A stretch of DNA of 64,000 nucleotides, from NCBI RefSeq assembly GCF_036345915.1, contig NZ_CP107785.1, positions 8,990,001 to 9,054,000 on the forward strand, given 5' to 3'. Shown in pieces: positions 15,930-24,511 of the stretch. Made by a program: the position numbers and the translations under genes. The stretch is from Nocardia sp. NBC_00565. GTDB lineage: Bacteria > Actinomycetota > Actinomycetes > Mycobacteriales > Mycobacteriaceae. Below the pieces are notes generated by a model. It was not told the origin of the DNA. It worked only from the letters and a program-made list of their open reading frames with translations, and did no database searches. Position 1 is the first letter of the stretch, and every line of letters starts with the position of its first letter.

Positions 15930-17201
15930 ATGCCACCACCGCGCAGCGGCCACCCCGATTCCCGCACTGACGATGACGTCGCGCGCACGGATGCTGATCG
16001 TTGCGAGCGACCTGCGAGCAGTCGCTACGAGGCGATGGTGTCGGACGCGATCGAGGCCGCGACCGCCCAACTGATCGATCTCTCGCACGCCATCCACGCC
16101 GAACCGGAGCTGGCGTTCCAGGAGACCCGCAGCGTCGCCAAGACCATCGCGCCGCTGGCCGAACGCGGCTTCGAGATCCAGACCGGCATCGCCGAGCTGC
16201 CCACGGCGTTCCGCGCCAGCTATGGCTCCGGTGATCTCACCGTCGGCATCTGCGCCGAGTACGACGCGCTGCCCGGCATCGGACATGCCTGCGGGCACAA
16301 CATCATTGCCGCCGCCGCGGTCGGCGCCGCGCTCGGTCTGGCCGAGGTCGCCGACGCGCTCGGCATCACCGTCGTCGTGCTCGGCACCCCCGCCGAGGAG
16401 AGTGGCGGCGGCAAGGTGCTGATGCTCGAACGGGGTGTCTTCGACGATGTCGCGATGGCGATGATGGTGCATCCGGGCCCCATCGACATCGTGGATGCGC
16501 GCTCGCTGGCGCTGGCCGATCTGTCGGTGATGTTCCACGGCCGCGAGGCGCATGCCAGCGCCGCGCCGGAAATGGGTCGCAACGCGGGTGACGCGGTGAC
16601 CGTCGCGCAGGTTGCTCTTGGATTGCTGCGTCAGCATCTCCGACCCGGACAGCAACTTCACGGTATAGTCAGCGACGGTGGCGTGGCCCCCAACATCGTG
16701 CCCGGACGTGCGGAACTGCTGTATTACCTACGCGCAGTCGACTCCGCATCCCTCGACGATCTGATGCGACGAGCGTCGGCTTGTTTCGAGGCGGGTGCGT
16801 TGGCAACCGGCTGCACCCACGAGATCCGGACGGTTGCGCCGACATATACCGAGCTAACGCCCGATTCGGCACTACTGTGTGCCTATCGCGAGCAGATCGT
16901 CGGTTTGGGCCGGGTGCCGATCGCACCGGAACTCGAGGCGCAGCGACCGCTCGGGAGTACGGATATGGGCAACGTCACCAACGTCATTCCGGGCATCCAT
17001 CCGGTCATCGGCATAGATGCCGGTGGGGCGGTGACTCATCAGCCCGGCTTCGCCGCGGCCAGTGTCAACGCCTCGGCGGATCGTGCGGTAACCGATGGCG
17101 CGCTCGCGCTCGCGTGTACCGCCATCGCGATAGCCCGCGATGAAGTACATAGAAGCAGGTTGTTGCAACAGCTCGTTCAACGACAGGAGGACATTCGGTG
17201 A
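15930..17201 (+). CDS. amiA1: M20-family amidohydrolase (AmiA1-like)
   Basis: 423 aa. Metal-dependent peptidase/amidohydrolase with the binding motifs [27 protein letters not shown] and [14 protein letters not shown], an inserted dimerisation domain ([24 protein letters not shown]) and [21 protein letters not shown] near the end. Proteins of this kind cleave N-acyl amino acids or p-aminobenzoyl-glutamate-like amides. The first 25 residues are poorly conserved, so the start may lie further in (for example MVSDAIEAA). The stop overlaps the amiB1 GTG by 4 nt. The pair matches the amiA1-amiB1 order of M. tuberculosis. Confidence 0.88.
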   Translation: MPPPRSGHPDSRTDDDVARTDADRCERPASSRYEAMVSDAIEAATAQLIDLSHAIHAEPELAFQETRSVAKTIAPLAERGFEIQTGIAELPTAFRASYGSGDLTVGICAEYDALPGIGHACGHNIIAAAAVGAALGLAEVADALGITVVVLGTPAEESGGGKVLMLERGVFDDVAMAMMVHPGPIDIVDARSLALADLSVMFHGREAHASAAPEMGRNAGDAVTVAQVALGLLRQHLRPGQQLHGIVSDGGVAPNIVPGRAELLYYLRAVDSASLDDLMRRASACFEAGALATGCTHEIRTVAPTYTELTPDSALLCAYREQIVGLGRVPIAPELEAQRPLGSTDMGNVTNVIPGIHPVIGIDAGGAVTHQPGFAAASVNASADRAVTDGALALACTAIAIARDEVHRSRLLQQLVQRQEDIR

Positions 17202-18505
17202 GCACTACCGGCCGTTTGGCGGCGCGGGTTACCGCCCCCGGTGCGGCAGCGGGTGTGACCACGGGGAATCAAGCCACGGGAGATTCGGCTGACGGAAATT
17301 CGGCCAACGGACATTCGGAGAGCGTCGTAATGGCGGATATCGTGCAGACCGGGCAGGACGCGGTCGAGTCATGGTTGGCCGACCATACGGTCGATCTCGT
17401 CCAGTGGCGTCGCCACATCCACGCCAACCCGGAGCTTTCCCGCACCGAATTCGGCACCACCGAGTTTGTCGCGACGTGGCTGACCAAGGCCGGACTCTCG
17501 CCGCAGAAGATGCCCAACGGCACCGGAGTGCTCTGTGATATCGGCCCGACGGACGCGCCGCGGATCGGCCTGCGCGCAGATATGGACGCGCTGCCGCTGC
17601 AGGAGTTCACCGGGCTGAGCTTCGCCTCCACGGTCCCCGGCGTCTCGCACGCCTGTGGCCACGACGCGCACACCACGATTCTGCTCGGCACCGCGCTCGC
17701 GCTGGCCGATATGCGGCTGCCGGTGGGCGTGCGGTTCGTATTCCAGCCCGCCGAAGAGGTCATGCCGGGTGGTGCGATCGATATGGTCGCCGCCGGGGCG
17801 ATGGCGGGCGTGGACCGAATCTTCGCACTGCACTGCGATCCCCGGCTCGAGGTCGGCCGCATCGGCATCCGGGTCGGTGCGATCACCTCGGCCGCCGACA
17901 CCATCGAACTGGTCCTGGATTCCCCTGGTGGCCACACCTCGCGCCCGCACCTGACCAGCGACCTGGTCTACGCCATCGGCACGGTGATCACCGGACTGCC
18001 CGGCCTGCTCAGCCGCCGCATCGACCCGCGCACCAGCACAGTCATGGTCTGGGGTGCGGTCAGTGCGGGCAAAGCGCCCAACGCGATTCCGCAGACCGGC
18101 ATGCTCACCGGCACCGTCCGTACCGGCGATCACGCGACCTGGTCGTTGCTGGAACCGATGGTGCGCGAGATCGTGGACGGTCTGCTCGCCCCGACCGGGG
18201 TGCGCTACCAGTTGAACTACAAGCGCGGCGTGCCGCCGGTGGTCAACGACGAACATTCGACCCGGATATTCGAGGACGCGATCCGCGCGATCGGCCCGGA
18301 CGCACTGGCCGACACCATGCAGTCCGGCGGCGGCGAGGACTTCTCCTGGTACCTGGAGGAGGTGCCCGGCGCGATGGCCCGCCTCGGCGTCTGGTCCGGT
18401 CACGGCGAGCAGTTGGATCTGCACCAGCCGAACTTCGACATCGACGAGCGCGCGCTCGCGGTCGGGGTTCGAGTGCTCAGCAATATCGTGCTCAGCGCGG
18501 GCTGA
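17198..18505 (+). CDS. amiB1: M20-family amidohydrolase (AmiB1-like)
   Basis: 435 aa from a GTG that overlaps amiA1 (GTGA). The first 45 residues are Gly/Ala/Asn-rich, with two NSA/DSA repeats. The enzyme body starts near VESWLADHTVDLVQWRRHIHANPELS. Metal ligands: RADMDALPLQE, HACGHDAHTT, FQPAEEVMPGGAI and the C-terminal SGGGEDFSWYLEEVPG. It is an amidohydrolase of the N-acyl-amino-acid/hippurate type. It is probably translated together with amiA1, perhaps as an AbgA/AbgB-like heteromer (inference). Confidence 0.88.
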   Translation: MSTTGRLAARVTAPGAAAGVTTGNQATGDSADGNSANGHSESVVMADIVQTGQDAVESWLADHTVDLVQWRRHIHANPELSRTEFGTTEFVATWLTKAGLSPQKMPNGTGVLCDIGPTDAPRIGLRADMDALPLQEFTGLSFASTVPGVSHACGHDAHTTILLGTALALADMRLPVGVRFVFQPAEEVMPGGAIDMVAAGAMAGVDRIFALHCDPRLEVGRIGIRVGAITSAADTIELVLDSPGGHTSRPHLTSDLVYAIGTVITGLPGLLSRRIDPRTSTVMVWGAVSAGKAPNAIPQTGMLTGTVRTGDHATWSLLEPMVREIVDGLLAPTGVRYQLNYKRGVPPVVNDEHSTRIFEDAIRAIGPDALADTMQSGGGEDFSWYLEEVPGAMARLGVWSGHGEQLDLHQPNFDIDERALAVGVRVLSNIVLSAG

Positions 18506-18520
18506 CAGCAAAAATACGGA

Positions 18521-18548
18521 AGCGGCCGATCCGAATGGATCGGCCGCT
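18521..18548 (-). terminator. intrinsic terminator (bidirectional hairpin) after the GGCT-like gene
   Basis: Perfect 12-bp stem AGCGGCCGATCC / GGATCGGCCGCT with a GAAT loop. On the minus strand it is followed by TCCGTATTTTTG, a usable U-tract; it also lies just after amiB1. Confidence 0.8.
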
Positions 18549-18560
18549 GTTGCGTCGAGC

Positions 18561-19040
18561 TCAGTTGCCGAAGAAGCCGGGACCGACGTTCTTGCTGTTG
18601 CGGGTGCGTAGCGCGTGCACGTATTCCGCTGGCGCGCCGGCCTTTTCGGCCGCGTCGGCCATTACGCCGATATAGCGCGCCGACGGCAGCCCGCCCTCGT
18701 ACGCGTCGAGGACATACAGCCAGGCCAGGATTGGGTCGGAACCGCTGCCCGGGCTCGGCGTCACCCGTAGCCGGATCTTGCGGTGGATGCCGAAGTCGGA
18801 GCCCTCCCAGCGGTCCAGGCGCTGCTCGTCCTCGGGGGATACGTCGTAGAGCACGACGAATACTCGGGAGCCCGGCTCCTCGACAACGGTGGCCAGCGGG
18901 CCCTCCCAGCCGATGTCGTCACCGCTGAAGGTGAGGCGCCAGCCCTCCAACCAGCCTGTCCCGGACATGGGGGAGTGCGGACAGCGCTCGAGCATCTGGG
19001 ACGAGTCCATGTTCGACCCGTAGGCGGCGTAGATCGGCAC
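18561..19040 (-). CDS. gamma-glutamylcyclotransferase-like (AIG2/GGCT fold) protein
   Basis: 159 aa. The N-terminal YAAYGSNMDSSQMLERCP is the YGSN substrate loop of the GGCT fold, followed by GTGWLEGWRLTFSGDDIGWEGPLATVVEEPG and LYDVSPEDEQRLDRWEG, which holds the acidic residue normally used in catalysis. The substrate is unknown; family members cyclise gamma-glutamyl groups. It lies between amiB1 and lpdA as in M. tuberculosis (Rv3304). It is divergent from lpdA, so the 125-bp gap should hold both promoters. Confidence 0.85.
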   Translation of the reverse strand: MPIYAAYGSNMDSSQMLERCPHSPMSGTGWLEGWRLTFSGDDIGWEGPLATVVEEPGSRVFVVLYDVSPEDEQRLDRWEGSDFGIHRKIRLRVTPSPGSGSDPILAWLYVLDAYEGGLPSARYIGVMADAAEKAGAPAEYVHALRTRNSKNVGPGFFGN

Positions 19041-19165
19041 GACGCAAGGGTATCCAATAACCTGCGCGCCTCGTCTCTATCCCGGCGAGATGACAGTGTG
19101 TTCGCCAGCTAACGTTGACCACCGGCACCGGAGATCCCGGTCGAACAGCTCCAGCGGAGGTATCC

Positions 19166-20569
19166 ATGACCCGCATAGCGATCATCGGTGGCGGACCGGC
19201 CGGTTACGAAGCGGCATTGGTGGCGGCCCAACACGGGGCCACGGTCACCCTGATCGATTGCGACGGCATCGGCGGGGCGTGCGTCCTGTGGGACTGTGTG
19301 CCGTCCAAGACCTTCATCGCCTCGACCGGCGTGCGCACCGACCTGCGTCGCGCCCGTGACCTGGGCATTACGCTCGATCCGAGCCAGGCCCAGATCGAAC
19401 TCGGCGAGGTGAACGCGCGCGTGAAGGCGCTCGCGCTCGCGCAGTCCTCCGATATCCGATCCAAGGTGCAGGCCGCCGGAGTGACGGTAATGGCTGGGCG
19501 CGGACAGCTCAGCGATCGGGCCTCCGGGATGGCCGCGCACCGCGTGCGCGCGCTGCTGGCCGATGGCACCGAGCAGTTCATCGAGGCCGAAGTGGTGTTG
19601 ATCGCGACCGGTGCGAGCCCGCGCGTGTTGCCCGGCGCCGAGCCCGATGGCGAGCGCATCCTGAACTGGCGTCAGCTCTACGACTTGGCGGAGCTGCCGG
19701 AGACCCTGGTGGTGGTCGGTTCCGGTGTGACCGGCGCCGAATTCGTCTCCGCCTATACCGAGATGGGCGTACGGGTGAAATTGGTCTCGAGCCGCGACCG
19801 CGTGCTGCCCGGTGAAGACGCCGACGCCGCCCTCGTGCTCGAGGACGCACTCGCCGAACGTGGTGTCGAGCTGGTCAAACATGCGCGCGCCGATGCGGTG
19901 GAGCGCACCGCCGAGGGCATCGTGGTCAAGCTGTCGGACGGCCGCACCGTCACCGGCACGCACGCGCTGATGACCGTGGGCTCGATCCCGAACACCGACG
20001 ACCTCGGTCTGGAACGAGTCGGCATCGAACTCGACCGTGGTGGTTACCTGCGGGTGGACCGAGTGTCGCGGACCTCGGTGCCCGGTATCTACGCGGCCGG
20101 CGACTGCACCGGTCTACTGCCGCTGGCCTCGGTGGCCGCGATGCAGGGTCGGATCGCGATGTACCACGCGCTGGGTGAGGGCGTCAGCCCGATTCGGTTG
20201 AAGACCGTCGCCTCGGCGGTGTTCACCCGTCCGGAGATCGCGACCGTCGGCGTGAGCCAGACCGCCATCGATAACGGTGAGGTGCCCGCGCGCACGGTGA
20301 TGCTGCCGCTGAATACCAACCCGCGCGCCAAGATGTCGGGTCTGCGACGGGGTTTCGTCAAGATCTTCTGTCGGCCCGCGACCGGTGTGGTCATCGGTGG
20401 CGTGGTGGTCGCGCCGATCGCCTCGGAGCTGATCCTGCCGATCGCGCTCGCGGTACAGAACAATCTGACCGTGAACGATCTCGCCCAGACCTTCTCGGTA
20501 TACCCGTCGCTCACCGGCTCGGTGACCGAGGCCGCGCGCCTGCTCATGCGGCACGACGACCTGGATTAA
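19166..20569 (+). CDS. lpdA: LpdA-like FAD-dependent NAD(P)H:quinone reductase
   Basis: 467 aa, flavoprotein disulfide reductase family. The FAD site is IAIIGGGPAGYEAA; a second Rossmann domain is VVVGSGVTGAEF; the FAD-closing motif is GIYAAGDCTGLLPL. It aligns with M. tuberculosis LpdA, which reduces quinones rather than lipoamide. Residues 39-44 are CVLWDC, a complete CxxxxC pair before VPSKTF, whereas mycobacterial LpdA is described as lacking one of the two cysteines. The C-terminal His-Glu dyad of true lipoamide dehydrogenases is absent (YPSLTGSVTEAARL), so lipoamide activity remains unlikely. Start ATG 19166, with GGAGG 7 nt upstream. Confidence 0.92.
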   Translation: MTRIAIIGGGPAGYEAALVAAQHGATVTLIDCDGIGGACVLWDCVPSKTFIASTGVRTDLRRARDLGITLDPSQAQIELGEVNARVKALALAQSSDIRSKVQAAGVTVMAGRGQLSDRASGMAAHRVRALLADGTEQFIEAEVVLIATGASPRVLPGAEPDGERILNWRQLYDLAELPETLVVVGSGVTGAEFVSAYTEMGVRVKLVSSRDRVLPGEDADAALVLEDALAERGVELVKHARADAVERTAEGIVVKLSDGRTVTGTHALMTVGSIPNTDDLGLERVGIELDRGGYLRVDRVSRTSVPGIYAAGDCTGLLPLASVAAMQGRIAMYHALGEGVSPIRLKTVASAVFTRPEIATVGVSQTAIDNGEVPARTVMLPLNTNPRAKMSGLRRGFVKIFCRPATGVVIGGVVVAPIASELILPIALAVQNNLTVNDLAQTFSVYPSLTGSVTEAARLLMRHDDLD

Positions 20570-20600
20570 CAGCTGTGTTGGATTTGCCGCACCTGCGATA

Positions 20601-20639
20601 GGGCCGCGAACATCGCCCGTAAGACTCGCTCCGTCGTGG
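20601..20639. repeat. dispersed repeat, copy 2
   Basis: GGGCCGCGAAC, a short variable part, CGTAAGACTCGCTCCGT, then CGTGG; matches 14989-15028 with two small differences in the variable part. No palindrome surrounds this copy. Confidence 0.85.
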
Positions 20640-20794
20640 CCAATTACGCGGTCGATCTCTGGTGCCCCGAGTCTTACTGTCTTGTCTGAACTTTCACCGC
20701 GTTGCCAGGCAGGCCCGCATGTGGTTCACTTCCCGCAGAGATGCGATCGGCGGGCGATCGCGAGGGTTCTGTGTGGGGGGATCGATCCTTTCCA

Positions 20795-20836
20795 GCGGGA
20801 ACGGCGAACGGCCGCATGGTCGTTCGCCGCTCCTGC
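20795..20836 (+). promoter_or_regulatory. leader hairpin before the proline-rich secreted protein
   Basis: A 16-bp arm pair with perfect 9-bp core CGGCGAACG / CGTTCGCCG and a 10-base loop, extended by further pairs with one mismatch and one G-U. It lies about 75 nt upstream of the GTG start, in the expected 5' leader. It could be a terminator, attenuator or protein-binding site. Confidence 0.45.
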
Positions 20837-20912
20837 TTCAGGGGCCAAGCGTCTCACCAGGGATAACTGTGTGTGACCGAGTCGGTCGCACCCGGGAAAG
20901 GGATTGCGAAAA

Positions 20913-21911
20913 GTGAAACATCGTAAGCCGAGTCGGGCGCAGCGAGCGATGGCGAGCACATCGTTGCCGCTGGCCACCGCGGCGGCCGTGGCCACTCTCT
21001 TCGCGGCGCCGGCGGGGGCAGTTCCGGATCAGCCGAGTACTCCGACCAACCCGGCACCGGCCCCGGCCGATCCGGGCACCAGTGCGCCGACGGATCAGGC
21101 ACAGCCGGAGACCACCAAGCCGGACCCAGGTAAGCCGGAGACCAAGCCGACGCCGAGTCAGCCCGGCGTCACCACCCCGGACCCCAATCAGGTGATGCCG
21201 AATCAGCCGAAGGATCCGAAGCTGTCCGTGCCGACGCAGCCGGGTGTCACCACCCCGCGCGTCGCACCGCTGCCGGTGCCCGGCCAGACCGGTCCCGCGA
21301 TCCCCGCGGTCGTACCGGAGACGGCCCCCGGCACCACGCCGAAGCCCGCCGAGCCGGGTGCGGTGAACCCGACCGATCCCAACGCCCGGACCGCGCAGCA
21401 GCCGGAGACCGAGACGCTGGTGCAGCAGCCGCGCTGGCAGGCACCGCGCTTCCAGCAGGCGCCCGCCGCCCCGGTCGTCGAGATGGACGGTCCGCACCAG
21501 GAGATCAGCGCCAATATCGATGGTGGTTCACTGGCCTCGGGTTACGTGGCCAACACCCATCACTTCAACAACGCCGACGGCTATGTCGGCACCATCGGGT
21601 ACCGCACCCCGACCGGTGCGGGCGAGGCCGGTGTCTCGGTCGAGTACATCGGCGCCAATACCGTCAAGGTCACCAGCTACACCGGTGGCGAGGGTCTGGC
21701 CGATAACAAGACCGAGCTGGTCCTCGACACCACCCAGGCGAACCTGGCCAAGGCCGCGGTCGAGCACTGGATTCGGGAACAGCCGGGCGGCGAAGCTGCG
21801 CTCGAGGCCGCCGCGCAAGTTAAACTTCCGGTGCCGCCAGGCGAACTGGCTCCGCAGACGGTCAACGTTGCCGGGGTCACCACCCAGTGGGGTGGGTCAC
21901 TCCAGTACTGA
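20913..21911 (+). CDS. proline-rich exported protein of unknown function
   Basis: 332 aa from GTG 20913, with AAAGGGA about 10 nt upstream; a TTG three codons earlier has worse spacing. The positively charged N-terminus (MKHRKPSRAQRAMASTS) is followed by a hydrophobic stretch (LPLATAAAVATLFAAPAGAV), a signal peptide with probable cleavage after AGA. Residues about 40-185 are Pro/Thr/Gln-rich with repeated PGVTTP and KPETKP units, a cell-wall spanning type linker. The C-terminal about 130 residues form a beta-rich domain (SGYVANTHHFNNADGYVGTIGYRTPTGAGEAG). No family recognised. Confidence 0.82.
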   Translation: MKHRKPSRAQRAMASTSLPLATAAAVATLFAAPAGAVPDQPSTPTNPAPAPADPGTSAPTDQAQPETTKPDPGKPETKPTPSQPGVTTPDPNQVMPNQPKDPKLSVPTQPGVTTPRVAPLPVPGQTGPAIPAVVPETAPGTTPKPAEPGAVNPTDPNARTAQQPETETLVQQPRWQAPRFQQAPAAPVVEMDGPHQEISANIDGGSLASGYVANTHHFNNADGYVGTIGYRTPTGAGEAGVSVEYIGANTVKVTSYTGGEGLADNKTELVLDTTQANLAKAAVEHWIREQPGGEAALEAAAQVKLPVPPGELAPQTVNVAGVTTQWGGSLQY

Positions 21912-21929
21912 CACGAGCTGATTCGACGG

Positions 21930-21957
21930 GTGGGGCGGTCGTTCGCGACCGCCCCAC
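21930..21957 (+). terminator. GC-rich hairpin with TTCG loop
   Basis: Perfect 12-bp stem GTGGGGCGGTCG / CGACCGCCCCAC closed by a TTCG tetraloop, 18 nt after the upstream stop codon. No U-tract follows. Confidence 0.6.
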
Positions 21958-21984
21958 ACGTGTGTCCTGGGGAAAGGATTTGGT

Positions 21985-23079
21985 GTGGGCTCCGTGGGTG
22001 ATGGCAAGGACAACGAATCCGACCAGTCCGGGTCGGAGTTCGGTCCCCCGTTGGACGATTTCGGCCCGCCGGTCTCCGAATTCGGTCCGCCGGTGGGCGA
22101 ATTCGGTCCGCCGACGGGCGATTTCGGCCCGCCGACGGGCGATTTCGGCCCGCCGACGGGTGGACAGGTTCGACCGCAGTGGGCCGTGCCGGAACCGGCC
22201 ACCGATCATCCCGAGCTGATCTGGCGTCCTGCCGACGAGCCGCCGTCGGTGCCGCCGCCCCCGCCGCAGTACCGCGCGCCGGACTCGACGGTGTTCGGCG
22301 ATGCGCCGCCACCCCCACCCCCACCGACGCGGCGTCCGCAGCCGCCGGTCGAACCGGATCCCACCGAGGCCACCGTCCGGCACACGACGCCGCCCCCGGC
22401 GCAGCGCGAGACCTGGTGGAACAGCCCCACCGAGTCCGGCGGCGTGCCGACCCCGCCACCCGAGCCGCCGGGCCTGTCATGGGCCGACGATCCGATCGCC
22501 AAACGTCTTGCGCCGAAACTGCTCTCCGATGAGATCGCCGCTACGCCGTCCCGGTCGGGTTCGCGCGGCCGGTGGATCGCGCTCGGTGTGTTGGCCGCGG
22601 TCGTGGTGGCGCTCGCGCTCGTGGTGACCTTCGTCGCGGTCAGCCGCGACGACAACACCAGCCCGAAGGCGGCACCGCCGCCACCGCCGAGCACCTCCGC
22701 CGCATTGAGCTGTCCGGCCAGTAAGGACGGCAGGGTGACCCGGGGTAACGGCCAGGGCGACACGTCCAGTGGCGCGGGCGCGATTCTCGGCTTCCAGTAC
22801 GAGTTCTACGTCGACCGCAATGGCGAGAAGGCCAGGAAGTATGTAGCGCCGGACGCGGAGAACGTCTCTACCGCCGAGATCATCCAGCAGGCCATCAATG
22901 ACCAGATCCCGGTCGGCAGCACACATTGCCTGCGGGTCGCCGAGGTCGCCGGCGACACCTTCGAGGTGGATCTGACCGAGCATCGTCCCGACGGCACGAC
23001 CAATGTGTACCGGCAGACCGTGACCACGGTGGACCGGGACGGCAAGACCGTGATCTTCGCGATTCGGGAGCGGATCTGA
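21985..23079 (+). CDS. proline-rich single-pass membrane protein with FGPP repeats
   Basis: 364 aa from GTG 21985. Residues about 18-60 hold six FGPP units in a 7-residue period (DFGPPVSEFGPPVGEFGPP type). The region to about 175 is Pro-rich with PPPPP runs. A membrane helix follows (WIALGVLAAVVVALALVVTF, about residues 198-220). The outer domain (about residues 235-364) has two Cys (LSCPAS, THCLRV) that may form a disulfide, and a beta-rich end (DTFEVDLTEHRPDGTTNVY). The layout is cytosolic Pro-rich tail, helix, extracytoplasmic domain. Function unknown; the Pro-rich tail may bind a protein partner. Confidence 0.82.
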   Translation: MGSVGDGKDNESDQSGSEFGPPLDDFGPPVSEFGPPVGEFGPPTGDFGPPTGDFGPPTGGQVRPQWAVPEPATDHPELIWRPADEPPSVPPPPPQYRAPDSTVFGDAPPPPPPPTRRPQPPVEPDPTEATVRHTTPPPAQRETWWNSPTESGGVPTPPPEPPGLSWADDPIAKRLAPKLLSDEIAATPSRSGSRGRWIALGVLAAVVVALALVVTFVAVSRDDNTSPKAAPPPPPSTSAALSCPASKDGRVTRGNGQGDTSSGAGAILGFQYEFYVDRNGEKARKYVAPDAENVSTAEIIQQAINDQIPVGSTHCLRVAEVAGDTFEVDLTEHRPDGTTNVYRQTVTTVDRDGKTVIFAIRERI

Positions 23080-23298
23080 CGCTCCGCTGCGACGAATAGC
23101 GAAAATTCATCCCATGATACGGTAAGTGGGCTGCTGATTTCGCAAGCACATGGGTAACTCGTCCGGTACGCCCAGAACTCAGTACGCACTGAACTATCAG
23201 CCCGCGACGAGACGATCGTTCGCTCCCAACGACCGGCAAAATATCCGGGGCGGCGGGGGAGCATTCGCGTACCGTGGCGTCCCCTCGGAGGTTTTTTC

Positions 23299-24474
23299 AT
23301 GTCGCCGACCAATCCACCGCTCGCGGCCAAGCTTGGCGGACTGAAGAGCTCGGCGATCCGTGACCTGCTGAAGCTGACCACGCGCGCCGAGGTGATCAGC
23401 CTGGCGGGCGGACTACCGGATGCGGAGCTGATGCCGCGTGAGCGACTCGCCGCGGCGGCCGATGCGGCGCTGGGGAGTTCGGCGGTATTGCAGTACACCG
23501 AGTCGCCCGGCTGGGCGCCGCTGCGCGAGGTGCTGCGGGAGCGGGAGACGGCCAAGCTCGGCCGTGCGGTCGCGCTGGACGAGGTATTCGTGACTCATGG
23601 CTCGCAGCAAGCGCTTTCGCTACTTGCCGAGGTGCTGCTGGATCCGGGCGCGCTGGTTGTCGTCGAGGATCCGGCGTATGTCGGTGCACTGCAAGTGTTC
23701 CGGGCCGCTGGCGCGCGAATTGTGGCGGTGCCCTTGGATTCGGAGGGTATGCGGGTGGATGTGCTGCAGGACTTGCTCGCGCGCGGTGAGCGTCCGGCGG
23801 TCGTGCACACCGTGAGCAACTTCCACAATCCGGGCGGCGTCACGATGAGTACGCCGCGGCGACGCGAGTTGGCCGAACTCGCGGACGCGTACGGGTTCTG
23901 GGTGATCGAGGACGACCCGTACGGCGAGCTCTGGTTCGACCAGCCCGCGCCCGATCCGGTGGCGACGTACTCCCGCAACGTGATTCGACTCTCCAGCGCC
24001 TCGAAGATCCTCTCGCCCGCGCTGCGCGTCGGCTGGATGGTGGCTCAGGAAGGGGTCTGCCGCGCGGTCGAATTGCTCAAACAGGGTGCGGACCTGTGTG
24101 GTTCGGCGCTGACCCACCAGATCGCCGCCGACCTGCTCACCGACGAATCCTGGCTGACCGGTCACGTCGATACCGTGCGCAGCGCCTACGGCGAGCGCGC
24201 CAAGGCGCTGGTATACGCCGTGCGCAGCCGCTTCGGCGAGCGCGTGACCTGCACCGACGCCAACGGTGGCATGTTCGTGTGGGCCGATTTCACCGACGGC
24301 ACGAATACTGATCGGCTGCTGCCGCGGGCGCTGGAACACGGCGTCGCCTTCGTGCCCGGCTCGTCCTTTGCCGTCGACACCGACTACAGCCATTCGATGC
24401 GCATGTGTTTCACCACATTCGACGCGTCGACGCTGGAGGAAGCGGTCGACCGCTTGGCCCGCGCCGCGGAGTAG
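23299..24474 (+). CDS. PLP-dependent class I/II aminotransferase (2-aminoadipate-type)
   Basis: 391 aa fold-type I aminotransferase. It contains VISLAGGLPDAELMP, TESPGWAPLREVL, the NFHNPGGVTMS substrate region, VIEDDPYGELWFD and the PLP lysine in SSASKILSPALRVGW, with a C-terminal Arg in SMRMCFTTFD. This layout resembles LysN/ARO8-type enzymes acting on 2-aminoadipate or aromatic/branched amino acids; the substrate is not certain. The same window carries lat and pcd, which generate alpha-aminoadipate, so a link is possible. Start ATG 23299, with GGAGG 8 nt upstream. Convergent with glpK. Confidence 0.88.
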   Translation: MSPTNPPLAAKLGGLKSSAIRDLLKLTTRAEVISLAGGLPDAELMPRERLAAAADAALGSSAVLQYTESPGWAPLREVLRERETAKLGRAVALDEVFVTHGSQQALSLLAEVLLDPGALVVVEDPAYVGALQVFRAAGARIVAVPLDSEGMRVDVLQDLLARGERPAVVHTVSNFHNPGGVTMSTPRRRELAELADAYGFWVIEDDPYGELWFDQPAPDPVATYSRNVIRLSSASKILSPALRVGWMVAQEGVCRAVELLKQGADLCGSALTHQIAADLLTDESWLTGHVDTVRSAYGERAKALVYAVRSRFGERVTCTDANGGMFVWADFTDGTNTDRLLPRALEHGVAFVPGSSFAVDTDYSHSMRMCFTTFDASTLEEAVDRLARAAE

Positions 24475-24511
24475 TGCTCGGTAACCCCGCTGCTGCGAAC
24501 GGATTTCGGCG

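Larger units (their letters stand above)
20570..20912. other. 343-bp gap after lpdA with repeat and hairpin
   Basis: No convincing gene. Contains the second copy of the 40-bp dispersed repeat and a long hairpin, and should carry the promoter and leader of the proline-rich gene at 20913. Confidence 0.6.

Noticed and set aside
14085..16661. An 858-codon open frame on the minus strand running through deoD and upstream
   Set aside because: Only the deoD part is family-like; the rest crosses the palindrome and lies antisense to the enoyl-CoA hydratase and amiA1. It is a G/C-rich frame shadow.
20570..20912. c-di-AMP (ydaO) riboswitch upstream of the Pro-rich secreted protein
   Set aside because: Such riboswitches precede cell-wall genes in actinobacteria, but the conserved core could not be matched; only a simple long hairpin is visible.
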